Source: Bacteroidales bacterium (GTDB taxonomy: Bacteria; Bacteroidota; Bacteroidia; Bacteroidales; UBA932). From it: 8,170 nucleotides of DNA. A program made the position numbers and the translations under genes. The notes beneath the pieces were generated by a model that worked only from the letters and a program-made list of their open reading frames with translations, searched no databases and was not told the DNA's origin. The stretch covers positions 1 through 8,170 of the forward strand of contig JAFYZE010000139.1 of assembly GCA_017548805.1 (NCBI GenBank), written 5' to 3'. Each line of letters begins with the position of its first letter. The stretch's first letter is position 1. Below, piece by piece: positions 1 through 5,670 of this stretch.

Positions 1-300
1 AACCGGCATGAACAGGATGTCGCAGAGGTCGTCGCAACCGGTTCCGCTCAGATGCGTATGGCTGAAGCCGTAGATGTATTCATCAGAGTAGTGGTAGCCG
101 GAGCATCCGTCCCAGTTGCCGGACATCGGTCTGGTGTCGGGGCTGAGCTGGACCATGCCGAAAGGCCATGCCGCCCCCGGAAACGTATGTCCGTGGAAAT
201 CTGTCCCTACAAAGGGGTTGACATACTGCGTGTAGTCAGGGGCCGCTGCGAATGCCATTACGGCCGGCAGCAGGATGGTCAGAAGCGATACGCGTCTCAT
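1..300 (-). CDS. GH92 family alpha-mannosidase, N-terminal part (runs off the left edge)
   Basis: This is the first 100 codons of a secreted glycoside hydrolase of family 92, whose members are calcium-dependent exo-alpha-mannosidases acting on mannans and N-glycans. The ATG is at 300-298 and the frame stays open to base 1, so the 3' end lies outside the window. Residues 1-20 form a signal peptide (basic MRR, hydrophobic core, Ala-rich cleavage region before PDYTQYV) with no lipobox cysteine, so export to the periplasm is expected. The hallmark GH92 N-terminal domain follows: YVNPFVGTDFHGHTFPGA (about 26-43), PFGMVQLSPDTR (46-57), GCSGYHYSD (65-73) and the GFSHTHLSGTG block (78-88). The family is normally over 700 residues, so the catalytic domain is not visible and exact linkage specificity cannot be judged. 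It starts 13 bp after the threonine aldolase-type gene and is probably the last visible gene of that leftward operon. Confidence 0.9.
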   Translation of the reverse strand, partial: MRRVSLLTILLPAVMAFAAAPDYTQYVNPFVGTDFHGHTFPGAAWPFGMVQLSPDTRPMSGNWDGCSGYHYSDEYIYGFSHTHLSGTGCDDLCDILFMPV

Positions 301-313
301 ATATGTTTGATTG

Positions 314-1366
314 TCAGAGTCTTCTTATGGCACCTACGAGGAGGGTGACATTGGCTTCCGGAGTAGCCCAGCTGGTGCAGAACCTGACGGCGATGCGCCC
401 GTCGGGGAATTTCTTCCATATCTCGAAGCCGAAATCCTTCCCCATCGTCTCCACCTGCTCACTGGTGAGTATGGGGAATACCTGGTTGGTCGGGCTGTCC
501 ACGAAGAATTTGAAATGCTTGTCCTCGAGTGCCTTGCGGATGCGGGCGGCCTTGCTGACGGCGCCGCGGGCGGCATCCATGTACAGGCCGTCCTCGAAGA
601 GGGCGGCGAACTGGATGCCCAGCAGGCGGCCCTTGGCCAGCATGCCGCCGCCCTGCTTGATGCAGTAGCGGAAGTCTTCCTTGAGGGCGTCGTTGGTGAT
701 GACCACGGCCTCGCCGAAGAGCGCTCCCTGCTTGGTCCCGCCGATGTAGAACACATCTGCAAGCTTTGCAAAATCCTTGAGCGTCAAAGCGTTGTTGCCC
801 TCTATCAGTTCGCTGGCTGCCATTCCGTAACCCAGCCGTGCTCCGTCCACGAAGAGCGGGATCTCATAATTGCGGCAAATTTCACTGATCGCGGTCAGCT
901 CCTCCCTGCTATATATGGTTCCCGACTCCGTAGAGAAGGATATGTAGACCATCCCGGGCATGACCATATGTTCGTGGTTTGCATCGCTGAAATGGTCTTC
1001 CAGTGCTTCTCGGACCTGGTCCGCAGTGATCTTTCCATCAGGAGAGGGGAGTGCAAGTATCTTGTGCCCGCCGTGCTCCACGGCGCCGGTCTCGTGCACA
1101 TTTATGTGCCCACTTTCGGCGCACAGCACGCCCTGGTAGGGTTTAAGTATAGATGAAATGACGGTGGCATTGGTCTGCGTGCCGCCGACAAGGAAATGCA
1201 CGTCGGCGTCCGGGCATTCGCAGGCCTTGCGGATGAGTTCGCGCGCCTGCGCGCAGTACTCGTCCTCGCCGTAGCCGACGGTCTGGACCATGTTGGTCTC
1301 CTGGAGGCGCTGCATGATGCGGGGAAGCGCGCCCTCGCAATAATCGCTTGTAAAGAGTGTTTTCAT
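314..1366 (-). CDS. Threonine aldolase / beta-eliminating lyase family PLP enzyme
   Basis: This 350-residue fold-type I PLP enzyme probably cleaves L-threonine or L-allo-threonine (or a related beta-hydroxy amino acid) to glycine and an aldehyde in the cytoplasm. Visible features are the phosphate-binding loop GGTQTN (61-66), the E84/H87 pair in CAESGHINV (His stacking on the PLP ring), D164 and R167 in FVDGARLGYG (Asp pairing with the PLP pyridine nitrogen), and K202 in YIGGTKQGALFG as the likely Schiff-base lysine. The length is normal for the family. The ATG at 1366 sits 16 bp after the PrsW stop and no promoter motif separates them, so co-transcription is likely. The gene ends 13 bp before the GH92 start. 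The sequence belongs to the 'low-specificity threonine aldolase' branch, where true substrates are often untested; phenylserine-type aldolase activity is an alternative. The family is certain, the substrate is inferred. Confidence 0.88.
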   Translation of the reverse strand: MKTLFTSDYCEGALPRIMQRLQETNMVQTVGYGEDEYCAQARELIRKACECPDADVHFLVGGTQTNATVISSILKPYQGVLCAESGHINVHETGAVEHGGHKILALPSPDGKITADQVREALEDHFSDANHEHMVMPGMVYISFSTESGTIYSREELTAISEICRNYEIPLFVDGARLGYGMAASELIEGNNALTLKDFAKLADVFYIGGTKQGALFGEAVVITNDALKEDFRYCIKQGGGMLAKGRLLGIQFAALFEDGLYMDAARGAVSKAARIRKALEDKHFKFFVDSPTNQVFPILTSEQVETMGKDFGFEIWKKFPDGRIAVRFCTSWATPEANVTLLVGAIRRL

Positions 1367-1382
1367 AGCGTTGTCGTCCGTT

Positions 1383-2090
1383 TTATAGTCTTGTGATGTA
1401 TACCCTGTCGGTTTCGAGGATCCTGTCGATCCTCGAGGATGCGAATTTGCGGAGGAAGAAGAAGCCGATGATGAAGACGAGGGTGAGGATGCCCGCGAGC
1501 TCCTGGCTCATGGCGCTCACGAAGAGCAGGGCATCGAAGATGCCATGCGCGATAACCGGCAGAAGCAGCGTCATGACGGCATCGACGATCTTGTTCTTAC
1601 CGATGCGGAAATGCGCCAGCGAATAGTAGTATCCCATGATGATGGCGAAGAAGAAATGCGCCGGTACCGAGATGAGGGCCCTCATGATGCCTGTTGCGAC
1701 CCAGTTCTGGAGGTTGCTGAACAGATAGAGGATATTCTCGGTGGCGGCGAATCCCATGCCGACGCAGACGGCGTACACGATGGCATCCATATGTTCGTCG
1801 AACTCCTTGCACTTGCGCAGGAAAAGCCACAGCATGAAGAGCTTGGCCATCTCCTCCGGTATGGCGGCGGTCCTGAAGGCATTGCCTATCTGGGCGCTGA
1901 TCTCAGTGCCGGGGCTCTCGGACACCAGCCCGAAGGCCGGAAGCAGCAGCACGATCATGGCGGAGGCCACGCCGTAGACGAAGGCCTTGAACAGCTGCCG
2001 CGGAGGTTCCTTCTGCCATTTGTCCCTGTTGTAGATGTGTATTATGAGCACGATGGCCGGGAGGATAGCCGCTATGAATACGATGAACAT
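1383..2090 (-). CDS. PrsW-family intramembrane metalloprotease
   Basis: This is a polytopic membrane protein of 235 residues with about seven or eight hydrophobic segments. Four PrsW-type motifs sit in order: EExxK (E79, E80, K83 in IPEEMAK), FAxxEN (E118, N119), H145 in PAHFFF and HxxxD (H182, D186 in AHGIFD). In the abortive-infection/PrsW superfamily these residues form a putative zinc site inside the membrane; B. subtilis PrsW cleaves the anti-sigma factor RsiW, but the substrate here is unknown and no anti-sigma gene is nearby. An in-frame ATG exists 15 codons upstream at 2135, but it lies upstream of the -7 element at 2122-2115, so transcription would start after it. I therefore choose the ATG at 2090, which begins directly with a membrane helix. 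It is the first gene of a leftward run with the aldolase and GH92 genes. The family is well supported, the function is inferred. Confidence 0.85.
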   Translation of the reverse strand: MFIVFIAAILPAIVLIIHIYNRDKWQKEPPRQLFKAFVYGVASAMIVLLLPAFGLVSESPGTEISAQIGNAFRTAAIPEEMAKLFMLWLFLRKCKEFDEHMDAIVYAVCVGMGFAATENILYLFSNLQNWVATGIMRALISVPAHFFFAIIMGYYYSLAHFRIGKNKIVDAVMTLLLPVIAHGIFDALLFVSAMSQELAGILTLVFIIGFFFLRKFASSRIDRILETDRVYITRL

Positions 2091-2114
2091 GTCCGATCTG
2101 TCTTTTGTTACATA

Positions 2115-2146
2115 CAAAAATACTAATTGATGCAAAACTTTGCAAA
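2115..2146 (-). promoter_or_regulatory. Bacteroidota-type promoter for the PrsW operon
   Basis: On the minus strand TTTG (2146-2143) is followed after exactly 20 nt by TATTTTTG (2122-2115), a full match to the -33 TTTG / -7 TAnnTTTG consensus of the Bacteroides housekeeping sigma factor. Transcription should begin near 2108, giving a leader of roughly 18 nt before the ATG at 2090. The -33 element abuts that of the opposite promoter. Confidence 0.75.
2131..2146. repeat. Overlapping palindromes at the shared -33 region (operator candidate)
   Basis: TGCAAA-AC-TTTGCA (2131-2144) is a perfect inverted repeat with a 2-nt centre, and TTTGCAAA (2139-2146) is a perfect palindrome overlapping it. Read as direct repeats, TGCAAA occurs at 2131 and 2141, one helical turn apart. 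TTTGCAAA is composed of the two -33 elements. The extra TGCAAA half-site at 2131 is not needed by either promoter and lies in the spacer of the leftward one. Binding of a regulator here is inference. Confidence 0.5.
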
Positions 2147-2170
2147 CACGGAAAGATGGGATTATCTTTG
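2139..2170 (+). promoter_or_regulatory. Bacteroidota-type promoter for the COG0523 GTPase gene
   Basis: TTTG (2139-2142), a 20-nt spacer and TATCTTTG (2163-2170) fully match the -33/-7 consensus. Transcription should begin near 2177, so the leader is only about 11-17 nt. This rules out the upstream in-frame ATG at 2140 and supports a start at 2188 or 2194. The element is the mirror image of the PrsW promoter, with the same spacer length. Confidence 0.75.
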
Positions 2171-2187
2171 TGTTGACAATAAATGCA

Positions 2188-3405
2188 ATGGAAATGAACG
2201 AAACACCCGTATTGTTGCTTACCGGCTATCTGGGAAGCGGAAAGACCACCCTCGTCAACAGGATACTTGCCAACCGCAAGGGCATAAAGTTCGCCGTCAT
2301 CGTAAACGATATCGGCGAGGTTAACATCGACGCCGACCTCATAGAGAAGGATGGCGTGGTGGGCAAGAAAGATGACAGTCTTGTGGCATTGCAGAACGGA
2401 TGCATATGCTGTACGCTCAAGATGGACCTGGTGGAGCAGCTCAGGGATATCGTTTCGATGAAGAAGTTCGACTATATCGTCATCGAAGCCAGCGGCATCT
2501 GCGAGCCCGAGCCCATTGCCCGCACCATCTGTTCTATCCCGTACATGGGCCAGGAATACGTCATGGACGGGATGCCGCGCTTGGACTGCATAGCCACTGT
2601 CGTGGATGTCCTTCGCATGCGCGACGAGTTTGCATGCGCCAAGGACCTGCTGCGCGGCAACCTTGACGAGGACGACATCGAGAACCTCGTCATCCAGCAG
2701 GTGGAGTTCTGCAACATCATCATACTCAACAAGGTCTCCGAGGTGTCCAAGGACGAATTGGGCAAGGTCCGCGAGATCGTCCGCGCCCTTCAGCCCAAGG
2801 CGAAGATCGTTGAATGCGACTTCGCGGATATCGACCTGGCGGAAATCATGGATACCGGCCTCTTCAACTACGATTCCGTTGCAGCCTCGGCAGCATGGAT
2901 CAGCGGCGTCGAGGGTCCTGTGGAGGATGACGACGACGATGATGACGATGATGATCACGACCACGAAGACCATGACCATGACGGGCATCACCATCATCAC
3001 CACCACCATCATGACGACGAGGGCGAAGCGGAGGAGTATGGCATAGGCACTTATGTGTATTATCAGCGCAAGCCTTTTGATATCAATAAGTTCGATAATT
3101 TCGTAGCGAAGCACTGGCCGGCGGGTATCATACGCGCAAAGGGTTTGTGCTGGTTCTCAGTGGAGCCTGACAACTGTTACCTGTTCGAGCAGGCCGGAAG
3201 CCAGATCTCGCTGCGGAACGCCGGCAAGTGGTATGCTACCATGCCGGAGGACGAACTTGAACAGCAGCTTGCCACGGATGCGACGCTCCGCCGCGACTGG
3301 GACCCGGAGTACGGGGATCGCATGCAGAAGCTCGTTTTCATCGGCCAGAGGCTCGACAGGGGAGAGATCCGTTCCGCATTGGATTTCTGTACCGACGAAG
3401 GATAG
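2188..3405 (+). CDS. COG0523/CobW-family GTPase, putative metallochaperone with Asp/His-rich insert
   Basis: This is a cytoplasmic G3E P-loop GTPase of 405 residues from the ATG at 2188 (an ATG two codons on, at 2194, is equally possible). COG0523 members deliver zinc, cobalt or other metals to client enzymes. Seen in order: Walker A GYLGSGKTT (13-21), a conserved NDIGEVNIDADL switch region (40-51), the metal-binding CxCC motif C72-x-C74-C75, EASGICEP (100-107), a G4 position reading NKVS (181-184) where NKxD is usual, an Asp10-mixed-His9 insert (247-275), and a C-terminal CobW_C domain (about 285-395). Metal chaperoning, most likely for zinc, is inferred from CxCC plus the His tract; no cobalamin gene is nearby to suggest a CobW role. 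It is preceded by a consensus promoter shared divergently with the PrsW gene, and followed 20 bp later by a secreted hydrolase, probably in the same transcript. Confidence 0.9.
   Translation: MEMNETPVLLLTGYLGSGKTTLVNRILANRKGIKFAVIVNDIGEVNIDADLIEKDGVVGKKDDSLVALQNGCICCTLKMDLVEQLRDIVSMKKFDYIVIEASGICEPEPIARTICSIPYMGQEYVMDGMPRLDCIATVVDVLRMRDEFACAKDLLRGNLDEDDIENLVIQQVEFCNIIILNKVSEVSKDELGKVREIVRALQPKAKIVECDFADIDLAEIMDTGLFNYDSVAASAAWISGVEGPVEDDDDDDDDDDHDHEDHDHDGHHHHHHHHHDDEGEAEEYGIGTYVYYQRKPFDINKFDNFVAKHWPAGIIRAKGLCWFSVEPDNCYLFEQAGSQISLRNAGKWYATMPEDELEQQLATDATLRRDWDPEYGDRMQKLVFIGQRLDRGEIRSALDFCTDEG
2926..3012 (+). repeat. Low-complexity GAY/CAY tract encoding Asp10...His9
   Basis: This in-frame simple-sequence tract inside the GTPase gene has ten Asp codons (2926-2955), a mixed His/Asp/Glu segment, then nine His codons (2986-3012). 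GAT/GAC and CAT/CAC codons are interspersed, so it is not a pure trinucleotide repeat; this should lower slippage and suggests selection on the protein. The product is a charged, flexible metal-binding loop between the GTPase and CobW_C domains. Its antisense reading gives a misleading Val/Ile/Met-rich open frame. Confidence 0.9.
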
Positions 3406-3425
3406 ACAGACCAAAGACTTACAAT

Positions 3426-4256
3426 ATGAAGAAGACCGTTTTAACCGTTCTGTGCCTCCTCGTGGCGGCACTGACCTTCGCCCAGGGCCCGTACCGGGGT
3501 GAGTACAGGATCGAAAAGGACATTCCCTATCACCAGGATGCCGGGGACTATGCCAGGGAGCGCTGCACGCTTGATTTCTACTATCCTTCTGAACTTAAGG
3601 ATTTCCCGACCGTGGTGTGGTTCCACGGCGGCGGCCTGATCAGCGGCAACAAGGAGATACCGGAAGCGCTGATGAACTCCGGCCTTGGGATTATCGGTGT
3701 CAATTACCGCCTCCTGCCGAACTCCACCATACAGGAGACCATTGACGATGCGGCTGCGGCTGTCGCCTGGGCTTTCCGCGAAGTGGCAGCCCGCGGCGGA
3801 AGTGCGGACAAGATCTTCGTCGCGGGGCATTCTGCCGGCGGATACCTGACCGACATGATAGTATTGGACAAGAGCTGGCTTGACAAATATGGAGTCGATG
3901 CCGACCGCATTGCGGGAGCCTTCCCATATAGCGCCCAGGTCATTACGCACTACAATGTCCGCAAGGACTTCGGGGTCGGCCCGCTTGAGCCCCGGATCGA
4001 CGAGACAGCTCCTCTTTACCATGTTCGCAAGATTCCCATGCCCATGCTCGTACTCTCCGGCGACCGTGAGCTCGAGCTCTACGGCCGTTACGAGGAGCAG
4101 GCTTATTTCTGGCGCATGATGAAACTCAACGGCAACGAAAACGTCTTCCTGTACGAGTTTGACGGATATGACCACGGCTCGATGCCGGCTCCGGCGCATG
4201 CCGTAGTCAAGCGCTACATCCGCGGCATCCTCCGCGGTGAGCTGCCGGCCAGATAG
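3426..4256 (+). CDS. Secreted alpha/beta hydrolase (esterase/lipase type, HGGG motif)
   Basis: This 276-residue exported alpha/beta-hydrolase probably cleaves an ester of unknown identity in the periplasm or outside the cell. Residues 1-19 are a signal peptide (MKKT, hydrophobic core) with likely cleavage after LTFA, and there is no lipobox. The oxyanion-hole motif HGGG is at 67-70, the nucleophile S136 lies in GHSAGG, D213 in LSGDRE is the probable acid and H250 in GYDHGSM the catalytic histidine, so the triad looks complete. The length and motif order match the carboxylesterase/acetyl-esterase (BD-FAE-like) group. The ATG is 20 bp after the GTPase stop and no separate promoter is seen, so the two are likely co-transcribed, although no functional link is evident. 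It ends 4 bp from the convergent downstream gene. The substrate cannot be inferred; a polysaccharide acetyl-ester would suit a Bacteroidales but is speculative. Confidence 0.85.
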   Translation: MKKTVLTVLCLLVAALTFAQGPYRGEYRIEKDIPYHQDAGDYARERCTLDFYYPSELKDFPTVVWFHGGGLISGNKEIPEALMNSGLGIIGVNYRLLPNSTIQETIDDAAAAVAWAFREVAARGGSADKIFVAGHSAGGYLTDMIVLDKSWLDKYGVDADRIAGAFPYSAQVITHYNVRKDFGVGPLEPRIDETAPLYHVRKIPMPMLVLSGDRELELYGRYEEQAYFWRMMKLNGNENVFLYEFDGYDHGSMPAPAHAVVKRYIRGILRGELPAR

Positions 4257-4260
4257 GGCA

Positions 4261-5082
4261 TCAGACCATTTTGAGAAGCACCTTTTCAGAGGCCTCCGGG
4301 AAGAACTCCCGGATGTGTGACATGAGCCGCTCCCGGGATTCTTCCGGGGAGCGGCTTACCGTCTCCGGCGCTCCCGTGGCTTCTTCGAAGCGACGGGCCC
4401 AGGCCGGGACGTCTGCGTCAGCGGCTTCCTGCATCGTGCCGAACAATTCGTCCGGAGTGGTGTTTGAAGCCCGCTGCCAGCCGTTGTAGTGCAGGTCAGG
4501 GCCGCGATATACGCGCTGGATGTCTCCGATGACACTCCATGTGCCCATCTGCAGGAACTGGACTACGCTGTCCATGATACCTTTCTTTACTCCCGGACTC
4601 AGGAGGGACTTGTACTTCGCTCCCATCGAACGAAGGAAAGCCGGTGTGACCGCCTCGGAGCAGATGATGCGCAGTTCCTTCGCCTCCAGGGCTCCGGCTT
4701 CCTTGATTGCAGACAGTGCGACGGGGGAGAGGAATCCCATGAGTTTCTCGCTGCTGGTGACGGCCTTGTAGCGCTCTCCGAGCGCCATCCGGTACTTGGG
4801 GATGCTGCGTCTCCAGTTCATGAGTTCGCGATACCACTCTACGGTGGCGAAGGCGGCCTTTCCTCCCAGGAATTTGCCGTAGGCGATGTCACCTTCGCGC
4901 ACGGCCTCAATCTTCCAGTCCCAGGGTCCCAGGGTTCCGCCGTCCTCCTCGTCGGTGAACCAGCATCCCGGCGCAGTCATCTCCTCGACGGACCAGCCGG
5001 GCACGCCGCAACGGAAGAAAGGGATGATTCCGTACTGCCGGATGACCTCTATCATCCTCTCAGGACTGTCAATGAGTCTCAT
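4261..5082 (-). CDS. Uncharacterised protein resembling AlkZ-related proteins
   Basis: This soluble protein of 273 residues has no signal peptide or membrane segment. The order WFTDEE (41-46), GPWDWK (52-57), AYGKFLGGKAAF (67-78), EWYRELMNWRR (82-92) and a later QMGTW (168-172) with YNGWQRASNTTPDELFG recalls proteins labelled 'AlkZ-related' (winged-helix, HTH_42-like). That is recognition from memory, not a search. The QxQ catalytic motif of true AlkZ glycosylases is not seen, so DNA-repair activity should not be assumed. The open frame extends to 5316, but that part (MPHELRTF...) is out-of-frame carbonic anhydrase DNA. The ATG at 5082 is preferred because it overlaps the carbonic anhydrase stop in ATGA, implying translational coupling, and because the family-like sequence begins there. 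The 3' end carries a strong hairpin at 4325-4356 and converges on the hydrolase gene with a 4-bp gap. Confidence 0.72.
   Translation of the reverse strand: MRLIDSPERMIEVIRQYGIIPFFRCGVPGWSVEEMTAPGCWFTDEEDGGTLGPWDWKIEAVREGDIAYGKFLGGKAAFATVEWYRELMNWRRSIPKYRMALGERYKAVTSSEKLMGFLSPVALSAIKEAGALEAKELRIICSEAVTPAFLRSMGAKYKSLLSPGVKKGIMDSVVQFLQMGTWSVIGDIQRVYRGPDLHYNGWQRASNTTPDELFGTMQEAADADVPAWARRFEEATGAPETVSRSPEESRERLMSHIREFFPEASEKVLLKMV
4325..4356. repeat. Strong hairpin near the convergent gene ends
   Basis: AGCCGCTCCC (4325-4334) is the exact reverse complement of GGGAGCGGCT (4347-4356); two further C-G pairs can form with one bulged G, leaving a loop of about 7 nt. It lies inside codons 243-253 of the leftward gene (SRSPEESRER) and about 70 nt past the stop of the rightward hydrolase. 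No T-run follows on either strand, so it is not a standard intrinsic terminator. A role in 3'-end protection of the hydrolase mRNA is possible but unproven. Confidence 0.5.
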
Positions 5083-5618
5083 TTGATTTCCGTCAGTTCC
5101 CCGGTGGCGGAGTCCATTATGAAGCCGCGGACGCTGATTCCGGACGGCATCAGGGGATGCTCCTTGATGACGGTGACAGTATTGCGGACCGACTCCTCCG
5201 GAAAGTGGAATCCCTCCAGCCATTTGTCGAGATCGATATCGTTGCGCTTGAGATTCCCTTCGGGCACGCCGCGCTGCAGCATCTCCTCCTTGAAATGTCC
5301 GAAGCTCATGTGGCATGCGCCGCAGCCCGAATGCGCCACTACCATGATCTCTTCGACACCCAGTTCATACACGGCGACGATCAGGCTCCTCATGGCGGAG
5401 TCCCAGGGAGAGGGGATGACGGCTCCGGCGTTTTTGATGATCTTGGCGTCGCCGTTTTTCAGACCGAGCGCCTCCTGCAACAGTACTGAAAGGCGCGTGT
5501 CCATGCAGCTTAGGACAGCAAGCTTGCGGTCGGGGTATTTGTCAGTCAGGTGCGGCTCGTAGGCCTTCGCCTCCACATAATCGCGGTTGAAGCGGATGAT
5601 CTCGTCAATCGTACTCAT
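5079..5618 (-). CDS. Beta-class carbonic anhydrase
   Basis: This 179-residue cytoplasmic zinc enzyme interconverts CO2 and bicarbonate. The zinc ligands are C38 in SCMDTR, H96 and C99 in AHSGCGAC; the D40-R42 dyad that gates the fourth zinc position is intact, so an active enzyme is expected. Residues 63-70 (NAGAVIPS) form the usual active-site strand. The size and compact C-terminus resemble the short Cab-type (plant-type active site) clade. The ATG at 5618 lies about 17 nt from a predicted start of transcription set by TATATTTG at 5649-5642. Its TGA overlaps the ATG of the next gene by 4 bp. In bicarbonate-demanding anaerobes the enzyme typically feeds carboxylation reactions; a specific partner is not identifiable here. 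Beta-carbonic anhydrase assignment is close to certain. Confidence 0.95.
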   Translation of the reverse strand: MSTIDEIIRFNRDYVEAKAYEPHLTDKYPDRKLAVLSCMDTRLSVLLQEALGLKNGDAKIIKNAGAVIPSPWDSAMRSLIVAVYELGVEEIMVVAHSGCGACHMSFGHFKEEMLQRGVPEGNLKRNDIDLDKWLEGFHFPEESVRNTVTVIKEHPLMPSGISVRGFIMDSATGELTEIK

Positions 5619-5620
5619 CT

Positions 5621-5659
5621 CCGGAATTGGTTATAGTTTCTCAAATATACGAATTCCGG
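5621..5659. repeat. 8-bp inverted repeat framing the carbonic anhydrase -7 element
   Basis: CCGGAATT (5621-5628) and AATTCCGG (5652-5659) are perfect reverse complements separated by 23 nt. The -7 element (5642-5649) lies between them, one arm is in the untranslated leader just before the ATG and the other is in the -7/-33 spacer. The arms are 31 bp apart centre to centre, about three helical turns, which would suit a protein bound on one DNA face. It is short enough to be chance. Confidence 0.4.
5642..5649 (-). promoter_or_regulatory. -7 element for the carbonic anhydrase gene
   Basis: On the minus strand TATATTTG (5649-5642) fully matches the Bacteroidota -7 consensus TAnnTTTG. No TTTG is present at the expected -33 position (about 5670-5673, which reads TTAA on this strand), so the promoter may be weak or activator-dependent. 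The predicted leader is about 17 nt. Confidence 0.55.
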
Positions 5660-5670
5660 CGGAGAATTGT

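Noticed and set aside
311..1156. 281-residue rightward open frame
   Set aside because: Antisense shadow of the aldolase gene, produced by high GC content; no motif or upstream promoter.
1383..2090. CAAX protease involved in phage defence (abortive infection)
   Set aside because: The motif set fits PrsW better than bacteriocin-immunity CPBP proteins, and there are no defence genes or toxin partners nearby.
2091..2135. Longer PrsW start at 2135
   Set aside because: It would place the start codon upstream of the perfect -7 element at 2122-2115, so it would not be transcribed from that promoter.
2140..2187. Longer GTPase start at 2140
   Set aside because: It overlaps the promoter (-33 at 2139-2142, -7 at 2163-2170) and adds residues not typical before the Walker A strand.
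2926..3012. CRISPR-like or tandem DNA repeat
   Set aside because: It is an in-frame Asp/His codon tract with mixed codons and no spacer structure.
1903..3114. 403-residue leftward open frame rich in Val, Met and Ile
   Set aside because: It is antisense to the GTPase gene; the hydrophobic run is simply the reverse reading of the GAY/CAY tract, and it also overlaps the divergent promoter and the PrsW start in another frame. No domain resemblance.
3441..4199. 252-residue leftward open frame
   Set aside because: Antisense to the hydrolase gene, which has a signal peptide and a complete catalytic triad.
5083..5316. N-terminal extension of the AlkZ-like gene to 5316
   Set aside because: The extra 78 residues read carbonic anhydrase DNA out of frame and look unlike a protein start; the ATGA overlap at 5082 gives a natural start.
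4489..5562. 357-residue rightward open frame
   Set aside because: It is antisense to both the AlkZ-like gene and carbonic anhydrase, whose motifs are clear; its product shows no recognisable fold or promoter.
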